Below, in pieces: positions 1 through 5,218 of a stretch of 8,166 nucleotides of DNA; the first letter of the stretch is position 1; every line of letters starts with the position of its first letter. Made by a program: the position numbers and the translations under genes. The stretch comes from Dehalococcoidia bacterium (GTDB lineage: Bacteria; Chloroflexota; Dehalococcoidia; JAUSJJ01), in NCBI GenBank assembly GCA_030647705.1, contig JAUSJJ010000305.1, forward strand, positions 1 through 8,166, in the 5' to 3' direction. The notes under the pieces are model-generated. The model had not been told where the DNA came from, ran no database searches, and worked only from the letters and a program-made list of their open reading frames with translations.

Positions 1-876
1 GTGCCTGTAATTATTGCCGAAATCTTTGCCGCCAATATCGGCGGCGCCGCCACGATGAGCGGAGACCCCCCTAATATCATCATTGGCACCGCGCTTGGTT
101 ATTCCTTCTCGGATTTCGTTATCAATACAGGTCCCGTAGCCTTGATTAGTATGGTGGCAGCGGTGGGCCTCTTCTATTTCCTGTTCCGCAAGGCATTGGT
201 TAAATCCCAGGATATGAGTGCTGCCGCACGGGCGTACCCCGACCCGAAAGAAGCGATTACCAACCCCAGGATGTTCCTTATCAATACCGGCATTTTTCTG
301 CTGGCAATCATTTTGTTGATTACACATGCCCAGACCGGTCTTTCCGTCGCGTTTATCGGAGTTATTGCCGCGGCGCTCACCGCTATCTTCGCCTTTAAGA
401 AAGCGCCTCATATCATAAAACGGATAGACTGGCAAACGATTCTCTTTTTCCTCGGTTTGTTTGTTTGTGTTGGCGGGTTGGAAGAGACGGGAATACTCAA
501 AGCGTTGGCGAAGTACATCGGCGACGTTGCCGGCGGCAGCACACTGGTAACCCTCACGATTATTCTGTGGGTTTCGGCTTTTGCCTCCGCTATCGTGGAT
601 AATATCCCCTTCGCGGCAACGATGGTGCCGGTAATTGTCAATTTATCTGCCGCGTCCGGTGTGCCGTTGGCTCCCCAGGCATGGGCGCTGGCATTGGGCG
701 CCGATATTGGCGGCAATGGCACGCCCATCGGAGCTTCGGCGAATGTGGTGGGAATTGCCATTGCGGAACGGGAAGGGCATAGAATTACATGGGGCAAATA
801 TTGTAAGTATGCTCTCCCCGCGATGATATTGGTTATCGGGATTTGCTGGCTCTACCTGATAGTAAGGTACGTGTAA
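1..876 (+). CDS. ArsB/NhaD-type ion permease, C-terminal part (5' end outside window)
   Basis: This is an integral membrane transporter of the ion transporter superfamily (ArsB, NhaD, CitM and SLC13 relatives), which move anions or exchange Na+ for H+ across the cytoplasmic membrane. The visible 291 residues contain both signature repeats. The first is NIGGAATMSGDPPN at residues 12-25. The second is DNIPFAATMVP at 200-210 followed by GNGTPIGASANVVG at 238-251. These are the re-entrant loops of an inverted two-repeat fold. Several hydrophobic spans lie around 42-62, 91-132, 147-162, 181-199 and 271-290. Family members are usually about 420-450 residues, so roughly 130-160 N-terminal residues lie upstream; the GTG at base 1 is most likely internal. 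The downstream Usp gene begins 12 bp after the stop and is probably in the same operon. Arsenite, Na+/H+ and organic-anion transport cannot be told apart from this fragment. Confidence 0.88.
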   Translation: MPVIIAEIFAANIGGAATMSGDPPNIIIGTALGYSFSDFVINTGPVALISMVAAVGLFYFLFRKALVKSQDMSAAARAYPDPKEAITNPRMFLINTGIFLLAIILLITHAQTGLSVAFIGVIAAALTAIFAFKKAPHIIKRIDWQTILFFLGLFVCVGGLEETGILKALAKYIGDVAGGSTLVTLTIILWVSAFASAIVDNIPFAATMVPVIVNLSAASGVPLAPQAWALALGADIGGNGTPIGASANVVGIAIAEREGHRITWGKYCKYALPAMILVIGICWLYLIVRYV

Positions 877-888
877 GCGGAGACAACA

Positions 889-1806
889 ATGATGGATAAA
901 ATTTTGGTGCCACTGGATGGTTCGGAACTGGGGGAGCTTGCCCTTGTCTACGCTGCAGAACTGGCAATCAGCCTGAATTCCGAGACGCACCTGGTCTCAT
1001 CCTGTGAGAAATCGTCTAAAGAAGACCAGCACATGTGTGACCTCTATCTGCATAAGGTTGCGGAGAAATTCCGTTCTCAATTGAAAGAAGCAGGGACTAT
1101 CTTGCCGGTGAAGACAGTTGCTGTTGCTGGCGAACCCTCAGGCGCTATTTTAGACTATGCTGAAAAGCAGGGGATAGGACTCATTATCATCGTGTCACAC
1201 GGTCGTTCCGGCATTATGCCCTGGGCGACGGGCGGCACGGCAAACAAGATAATCCACCGGGCGCCGATGCCGGTATTGCTTGTCCGGGCGGCGATACCCG
1301 CTTCAAGTATGAAAACGGGGTTATTCACCAAAATACTGGTGACTCTGGACGGGTCTAAGATGGGCGAAGCTGTGTTACCGTATGTTCAGGCAATCGCCCG
1401 CAAGTTGACCTGTCAAGTCGTGCTGCTCCGTGTGGTAGAGCCGGTACAGCACTTACATAGTATTGCCCTGGATCAACTGCGATTACCAGAACAAGATGTG
1501 GTCGCCATGCAGGCAGAGGCAAAGTCATACCTGGCCAGAATTCAGGGGGAAGCGGAATCATATCTGATAGGGGCGCGGCAACGGTGCGGGGAGATCCGCG
1601 ATTCTGTGCGCATGGTCTTGAAGACAGGTGACGCCGCCCGGGAAATTCTGAACGTGGCAGAGGAAGAAGATGTCAACTTGGTGGCGATGTCTTCCCACGG
1701 TAAAACAGGAATGACACAGTGGATGCTGGGCAGCGTATCAAATAAAATCCTACAAGCCGGTAAAACTCCGCTCCTCCTGGTAAAACCTACCGAGATAATC
1801 GGATAA
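889..1806 (+). CDS. Tandem-domain universal stress protein (UspA family)
   Basis: This is a cytoplasmic protein of 305 residues made of two Usp domains (about 2-135 and 146-300). Usp proteins are Rossmann-like; many bind ATP and act in stress survival or regulate transporters. Each half starts with the typical strand and turn, KILVPLDGSELGE at 4-16 and KILVTLDGSKMGE at 148-160. The nucleotide loop of domain 2 is nearly canonical: SHG at 269-271, nine residues, then GS at 281-282. Domain 1 has SHG at 103-105 but GG where GS is expected (115-116), so its nucleotide loop is degenerate. Domain 2 also has a charged helical insertion at about 196-236. The start at 889 is preceded by a GGAGA-like site; a second ATG follows directly at 892. 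The 12-bp gap to the permease suggests co-transcription, and Usp proteins often accompany ion transporters, so a modulatory role is plausible but inferred. Confidence 0.93.
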   Translation: MMDKILVPLDGSELGELALVYAAELAISLNSETHLVSSCEKSSKEDQHMCDLYLHKVAEKFRSQLKEAGTILPVKTVAVAGEPSGAILDYAEKQGIGLIIIVSHGRSGIMPWATGGTANKIIHRAPMPVLLVRAAIPASSMKTGLFTKILVTLDGSKMGEAVLPYVQAIARKLTCQVVLLRVVEPVQHLHSIALDQLRLPEQDVVAMQAEAKSYLARIQGEAESYLIGARQRCGEIRDSVRMVLKTGDAAREILNVAEEEDVNLVAMSSHGKTGMTQWMLGSVSNKILQAGKTPLLLVKPTEIIG

Positions 1807-1853
1807 TACATTATATACCTTTGTTCGAGCTAAGGTTACAACAAGGTTGCTTA

Positions 1854-1930
1854 GCCCCCGTAGCCCAGGTGGATAGAGCACCAGCCTCCGAAGCCGGTCG
1901 CGGGCGCAGGTGCGAGTGCCCGTGGCCATT
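1854..1930 (+). pseudogene. tRNA-Arg(CCG) remnant, 5' half only
   Basis: The first half reads as a tRNA: 5' acceptor arm GCCCCCG (1854-1860), TA, D arm GCCC...GAGC (1863-1866 and 1876-1879) with loop AGGTGGATA, then anticodon arm CCAGC/GCCGG (1881-1885 and 1893-1897) around loop CTCCGAA with anticodon CCG (1888-1890), which would read CGG (Arg). Two C:A mismatches (1865 with 1877, and 1883 with 1895) sit where T:A pairs are normal, as GCTC and GCTGG would give. The 3' half fails: TGCGAGT (1911-1917) resembles a T loop but its flanks GCAGG and GCCCG do not pair, and no CGGGGGC acceptor complement follows. Instead, 1896-1905 pairs with 1918-1927 as a 10-bp stem with two G:T pairs. The likeliest reading is a decayed or recombined tRNA gene, perhaps left by an integration event. 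The end coordinate is approximate. Confidence 0.55.
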
Positions 1931-1951
1931 GCTGTGATGGCGGTGTTTTTT
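1925..1951 (+). terminator. Possible intrinsic terminator
   Basis: GCCAT (1925-1929) pairs with ATGGC (1937-1941) across a 7-base loop. GGTG and a run of six T (1946-1951) follow. The stem is short and four bases separate it from the T run, so it is weak by usual standards. It lies about 120 bp after the Usp stop and could end the permease-Usp transcript. Confidence 0.3.
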
Positions 1952-2091
1952 CCCGCGGTTTTCCTGCTGCGGTAGGGCCTGGTTGCAGAATCAGCCATGC
2001 CACGAGGCGGTCTGTTTGCCGCTCAGCCCTATATCAAAGCCTGTCCCACCTGCCGCGGGAGCCGATATCCAGAAGAAACCATTTCCTGGAT

Positions 2092-2131
2092 TCCCGCTGG
2101 AGTCTACCCCGTACCGCTATCTGTGGCGGGA
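2092..2131. repeat. Possible REP-like degenerate hairpin
   Basis: TCCCGC (2092-2097) is complementary to GCGGGA (2126-2131), and the left arm is preceded by TTTCCTGGAT. The layout 'TGGATTCCCGC ... GCGGGA.TGAC' resembles a family of short interspersed palindromes seen between genes in many bacteria. The 28-base loop and the diverged flank (AGCGACA) suggest an old, decayed copy. This is recognition by eye only; copies elsewhere in the genome would be needed to call it a repeat. Confidence 0.3.
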
Positions 2132-2142
2132 GCGACATCGGC

Positions 2143-2158
2143 GTTCAGCTTGCTGAAC
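2143..2158. other. Palindrome downstream of the CDF gene
   Basis: GTTCAGC (2143-2149) and GCTGAAC (2152-2158) form a perfect 7-bp inverted repeat around TT. It lies 18 bp beyond the stop codon of the minus-strand CDF exporter gene. It could fold in that gene's mRNA tail and act as a 3' end or stabilising hairpin, but no T run follows on either strand, so it is not a clear intrinsic terminator. Confidence 0.4.
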
Positions 2159-2176
2159 TACTCCAGAAACACCACA

Positions 2177-3127
2177 TTAGTGTCCCTCGGCTTCAGCATG
2201 CTCCTCCTCGTGAGCAGGCGCGGGTCGTAGCGCGCAGAAGAGCCCGTGGCCCTCGCAGCCGGAGCATTCCAACTGTATGGTGGTGTGGCGGATGTTGTAA
2301 CGCTGCCGCAGCATCTCCTGTAATTCCGAAAGTAGAGAGCCCTTCTCGCTGAGCAAGGAATCGTCCGCCTGGACGTGGCAGCTCAAGGCGTGCAACTCGG
2401 GAGTCAGGCTCCATATGTGCAGGTCATGAACGTCCTGCACCCCCGGCATCGCGAGGACGGTGCGCACCAGTTCGTCCACGTTCAGGTTCCTGGGAGTGGA
2501 CTCGATCATTACGCTGATAGCCTCCCAGGCGATGCTCCAGCCGGCCGCCACTATGATCACCGCGATGACCACGCTGACGATCGGATCGACCCAGAACCAA
2601 CCTGTAAAGAAGATGATGAGTCCGCCGACGATTACGCCGACAGAGGCCAACGCGTCTCCGCCCGCATGCACCAGGGCGCTCCGCATGTTGAGGCTGTGCT
2701 TTGCCTCACCTCGAAGCCAGAAGAAGACGATTACGTTCGCTGCCAGCCCCACGAAGGCGATGCTGAACATGAGCAGGCTGCCTACCTCTTCCGGGGTCTG
2801 CAGCCTCTGATAGGCTTCGTAAATGATGACCACGGCGATGAAGAAGATGAGGGCGGAGTTGAACAAGGCCACCAGGATGCCCACCCGGTGATAGCCGAAG
2901 GTCATCTTGGCAGTGGCGGGACGCATGGCCTGGGCTACACCGAACCAGCTCAAAGAGATGGCCACGATATCAGTGAGAACGTGACCGGCGTCTGAGATGA
3001 GAGCCAGGGAGTTGGCTACGAAGCCGAACACCAACTCCAGCACCAGAATAGTCGCGCTCAGCCCCAGGGCCAGCGCCAGCCGGTTCCCCGAGACAGGTTC
3101 GAGATGTGAATGGCTGTGTTCGGTCAT
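2177..3127 (-). CDS. CDF-family cation efflux protein (CzcD/ZitB-type, Zn/Cd exporter)
   Basis: This membrane antiporter of 316 residues exports divalent cations, most likely Zn2+ (also Cd2+ or Co2+), in exchange for protons. It has the full family layout: a His-containing N terminus (MTEHSHSH), six membrane spans at roughly 16-38, 42-64, 84-106, 117-137, 157-175 and 179-198, then a cytoplasmic ferredoxin-like domain from about 209. The transport site is intact: H49 and D53 in span 2 (SDAGHVLTD), H154 and D158 in span 5 (HAGGD). An H-x3-D pair in both helices is the arrangement of zinc/cadmium-selecting members. The C-terminal domain shows the conserved VHDLHIWSL (233-241) and ends in a Cys/His/Glu-rich tail (from C288) that may buffer metal. 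The start at 3127 has AGGG six bases upstream. It lies 57 bp after the CoA-transferase stop on the same strand. Confidence 0.95.
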   Translation of the reverse strand: MTEHSHSHLEPVSGNRLALALGLSATILVLELVFGFVANSLALISDAGHVLTDIVAISLSWFGVAQAMRPATAKMTFGYHRVGILVALFNSALIFFIAVVIIYEAYQRLQTPEEVGSLLMFSIAFVGLAANVIVFFWLRGEAKHSLNMRSALVHAGGDALASVGVIVGGLIIFFTGWFWVDPIVSVVIAVIIVAAGWSIAWEAISVMIESTPRNLNVDELVRTVLAMPGVQDVHDLHIWSLTPELHALSCHVQADDSLLSEKGSLLSELQEMLRQRYNIRHTTIQLECSGCEGHGLFCALRPAPAHEEEHAEAEGH

Positions 3128-3138
3128 GTTACCCTGAT

Positions 3139-3162
3139 CGTGCGCTGCACGCGACTGTCGCG
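3139..3162. promoter_or_regulatory. Two abutting palindromes in the leader of the CDF gene
   Basis: CGTGC (3139-3143) pairs with GCACG (3147-3151) around GCT, and CGCGAC (3150-3155) pairs with GTCGCG (3157-3162) around a single T. Both lie in the 57-bp gap between the CoA-transferase stop and the exporter start, just upstream of its ribosome site. A TTGACA match on the minus strand (complement of 3178-3183) lies further upstream, but no good -10 box is found 16-18 bp from it. The palindromes could be an operator or mRNA hairpins controlling the exporter; the role is a guess. Confidence 0.3.
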
Positions 3163-3184
3163 AGACGGCTCATCACTTGTCAAA

Positions 3185-4405
3185 TTAAATGACCTTCTTG
3201 GCCCTGAATTCGGCTATCTCCTTTGCGCTGAACCCGCAGAGCTGCGAGTATATCTCGTCATTGTGCTCTCCCAGGCGTGGCGCCGAGGTCCTGATGCTTC
3301 CCGGCGTCTCACTGAGGTCCACGGGCAATCCGGGAAACTTCACCGGCCCCAGGTCTCGGTCGGTGAAATCGACTATGTAGTTGTTCAGCACTGCCTGCTC
3401 GTCATAGCGGAGATCAGGGATGTCATTGACAAAAGTATAAATGAAATCGCCACCCTCGTCCAGCAGCTTCATCCACTCGTCCCGTGTTCTGGTAGCGAAC
3501 CTTTCGTCGAGAACGCGGATGAGCTCCTCGGAATGCTGTTTCCGGCTCGGCCCGTCGGCGAACCTGGGGTCGTTTTGCAGATGTTGTATGCCCAGTACCT
3601 TGCAGAAGTCGGGCCAGACCTTGTCCCCGAAGATTATGCTGAACTGGAGCCACTTCCCGTCGGCGCAACAGTAGAAGTTCCACAGGGGGTTAGGGGCCTT
3701 CTTTCTGCTGTGCCGGTCCCAGTTTCGGCCTAGGATCAGGCCGCTGGCTACTATTGCGCTCATCATAGTGAGCATCGCCCCGAAGTGGGAGACCTCTACC
3801 TTCTGTCCGATGCCGAACCGCTCCCTGGCGATAAGCGCAGTCTGCACGGCAAAGGCGAGGAAAATGCCTCCCATGTTGTCGGCGATGCCTCCCATGATGG
3901 TAACAGGCGGATCGTCAGGCTCTCCGGCGGTGAACATGATGCCGCAGCGCGCCAGGCCCATGGGGTCGAAGCCCGGCCGGTCCTTATCCGGGCCCTTGGC
4001 GCCAAACCCCGAGGCCTGGGCATAGATCAGCCTGGGATTGTACTCGCGCAGCGTCTCGTAGTCCATGCTCAGGCGGGGCGCCACGGGGCGCCGCATGTTG
4101 CTCACAAAGACATCGCTCTTGGCCACCAGCCTACGGACTACCTCTTTCGACTCAGGCTTCTTCAGGTCGAGAGTGATGCTCTTCTTGTTGCGGTTCAGGA
4201 ACGGGAAGTAGTAGTTTTTCTCAGCCTCACCGTACAGTGAGCACGGAGCGCCCACGGCGGCCTCGAAGTTCCTCGCCGGATCGCCCTCCAGGCTTTCCAG
4301 CCTGATCACCTCGCAACCCAGGTCTCCCAGCAGATAGGTACCCACCGGGCCTAGCTGCCATACAGTCCAGTCCAGGACTCTGATCCCTTCCAGCGGCATC
4401 GGCAT
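3185..4405 (-). CDS. Class III CoA-transferase (CaiB/BaiF family)
   Basis: This 406-residue cytoplasmic enzyme belongs to the family that moves CoA between carboxylic acids (formyl-CoA:oxalate, carnitine, succinyl-CoA:benzylsuccinate and related transferases). The N terminus PLEGIRVLDW (4-13) followed by GPVGTYLLGDLGCEVIRLE (19-37) and GDPARN (41-46) is typical, as are NRNKKSITLDLKKPE (71-85), ASGFGAKGPDKDRPGFD (131-147) and FGIGQKVEVS in the middle. D176 in GGIADNMGG aligns with the aspartate that forms the acyl-anhydride intermediate in formyl-CoA transferase, so the protein looks active. Length is normal for the family. The start at 4405 is preceded by GGGGGA seven bases upstream; an ATG two codons later is an alternative. 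The substrate cannot be read from sequence. It lies 73 bp after the ATC-hydrolase-like gene, probably in one transcript; the gap contains a 6-bp inverted repeat (4431-4436 with 4448-4453). Confidence 0.93.
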   Translation of the reverse strand: MPMPLEGIRVLDWTVWQLGPVGTYLLGDLGCEVIRLESLEGDPARNFEAAVGAPCSLYGEAEKNYYFPFLNRNKKSITLDLKKPESKEVVRRLVAKSDVFVSNMRRPVAPRLSMDYETLREYNPRLIYAQASGFGAKGPDKDRPGFDPMGLARCGIMFTAGEPDDPPVTIMGGIADNMGGIFLAFAVQTALIARERFGIGQKVEVSHFGAMLTMMSAIVASGLILGRNWDRHSRKKAPNPLWNFYCCADGKWLQFSIIFGDKVWPDFCKVLGIQHLQNDPRFADGPSRKQHSEELIRVLDERFATRTRDEWMKLLDEGGDFIYTFVNDIPDLRYDEQAVLNNYIVDFTDRDLGPVKFPGLPVDLSETPGSIRTSAPRLGEHNDEIYSQLCGFSAKEIAEFRAKKVI

Positions 4406-4478
4406 CTAAAGTTCCCCCAGTTCCAGACTTGCCGGAGCGCAATTCCGTCCGGCGCAGGGTTTCTTCCCGAAGGCAGGA

Positions 4479-5018
4479 CTACTTGGCCTTCTTCTTTCCT
4501 GTCTTGGGTTTCTTCTCGACGTACACGTAGCAGCCATCTTGGCCCTCGGCGATGAACTTCTCGTGAGTGGCGACGAAGTCCGGGTTGGCGGCTTCGGTCA
4601 TGCCGTCTATCATGGCCCCGGCGACTATGGAGCAGGTCTCCGGGCATTCCTTTTCGATGAGCTTGGCCACATTGCAGTCCTTGATCCTGTAGAGCAGCCG
4701 GTTCTGGTCCGGCTCCTCGGTAATCTCCTGTTTCTCCTTCATGGTGAACAGCAGGGCATCGCCAGGTGCGAAGACTTTGGTGACCAGGTCCTCAAGCGAA
4801 ACCTTGCCGGGATCCAGGCCCGCTTTGCGCACCGTGATCATGTTGTTTTCCCAGTTCTTCAGCCCTTCGTAAATGACTTTCGCGCCCTCTTCGCCATACC
4901 TGTCTTTGACCACCCGTACGATGCGGGCCACCAGGTACCACATGGCTTTCTGTACCTGGTTGATCCTCACGTCGGCGGGCATCTGCGGAACTTCGAACTC
5001 TATCTTCTTCTTGGCCAT
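4479..5018 (-). CDS. ATC-hydrolase-like protein (L-2-amino-thiazoline-4-carboxylate hydrolase family)
   Basis: This is a soluble 179-residue protein. The C-terminal half fits the ATC hydrolase family by eye: a cysteine-rich segment with C115, C125 and C129 (CNVAKLIEKECPETCS), a downstream AANPDF (144-149) and EGQDGCYVYVEKK with C163 (158-170). The upstream YGEEGAKVIYEGLKNW (41-56) also fits. The characterised member opens 2-amino-thiazoline-4-carboxylate to N-carbamoyl-cysteine, but most relatives are uncharacterised, so the reaction here is open. The four cysteines could be catalytic or bind metal. Both ends are lysine-rich (MAKKK and a KKPKTGKKKAK tail), which may favour nucleic acid or membrane contact. 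The start at 5018 has a strong site, GAGGAG about eight bases upstream, and a near-consensus promoter further up. It leads a minus-strand run with a CoA-transferase and a CDF exporter. A V4R-type small-molecule-binding domain is the main alternative. Confidence 0.72.
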   Translation of the reverse strand: MAKKKIEFEVPQMPADVRINQVQKAMWYLVARIVRVVKDRYGEEGAKVIYEGLKNWENNMITVRKAGLDPGKVSLEDLVTKVFAPGDALLFTMKEKQEITEEPDQNRLLYRIKDCNVAKLIEKECPETCSIVAGAMIDGMTEAANPDFVATHEKFIAEGQDGCYVYVEKKPKTGKKKAK

Positions 5019-5090
5019 TCTGTTTGCTCCTCTAACATGTCATGAGACGCTACCGACAAAACTGAGCGGATGGCCGTCAGCCTACCGCCT

Positions 5091-5119
5091 ATTATGCTGG
5101 CCTCGACGTGCCTTGTCAA
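5091..5119 (-). promoter_or_regulatory. Sigma70-type promoter for the ATC-hydrolase-like operon
   Basis: On the minus strand a perfect -35 box TTGACA (complement of 5114-5119) is followed after exactly 17 bp by CATAAT (complement of 5091-5096), five of six bases of the -10 consensus. Transcription would start near 5084, giving a leader of about 66 bases before the ATG at 5018. It is the strongest promoter match in this divergent region. Confidence 0.75.
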
Positions 5120-5150
5120 TGGCATACGAACCGGCGCCCAGGGCCTTGCT

Positions 5151-5179
5151 TTGACCCCACGGGCGAAGTAACATGGAAT
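5151..5179 (+). promoter_or_regulatory. Sigma70-type promoter for the cyclodeaminase-family gene
   Basis: On the plus strand TTGACC (5151-5156, five of six) is followed after 17 bp by TGGAAT (5174-5179, four of six). Transcription would start near 5186, just ahead of the ribosome site GGAGG (5209-5213). Its position supports a translation start at 5219, because a start at 5108 would lie upstream of the promoter. It points away from the minus-strand promoter, with 31 bp between the two -35 boxes. Confidence 0.5.
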
Positions 5180-5218
5180 GAGGGTATGCGACCGCACAAT
5201 CGGCAATCGGAGGCGATA

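Larger units (their letters stand above)
1807..2176. other. Gene-free stretch between Usp and CDF exporter genes
   Basis: No convincing gene occupies these 370 bases; the reading frames here lack family signatures and ribosome sites. The stretch holds a short inverted repeat GCTAAG/CTTAGC (1829-1834 and 1850-1855), a tRNA-Arg remnant (from 1854), a possible terminator (1925-1951), and an inverted repeat TCCCGCGG/CCGCGGGA with arms at 1951-1958 and 2053-2060. A REP-like hairpin (2092-2131) and a palindrome (2143-2158) follow. It separates a plus-strand operon from a minus-strand operon that converge on it, so transcription signals for both ends are expected here. It also marks the change between the less GC-rich left side and the GC-rich right side. 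Confidence 0.6.

Noticed and set aside
2143..2158. Intrinsic terminator for the CDF gene
   Set aside because: The hairpin is perfect, but no T run follows on the minus strand, so it is reported only as a palindrome.
1997..2230. Possible 77-aa gene in the gap before the CDF gene
   Set aside because: No convincing ribosome site or similarity; it runs through the REP-like hairpin and into the exporter's 3' end.
2375..2995. Plus-strand frame (206 aa) opposite the CDF exporter
   Set aside because: The Asp/His-rich product is the mirror of hydrophobic codons on the other strand, not a protein family.
3155..3183. Minus-strand promoter for the CDF gene from TTGACA (complement of 3178-3183)
   Set aside because: The -35 match is perfect, but the sequence 16-18 bp on (CGACAG) does not resemble a -10 box.
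3110..3733. Plus-strand frame (207 aa) opposite the CoA-transferase
   Set aside because: It is antisense to a clear CaiB/BaiF gene and lacks recognisable motifs.
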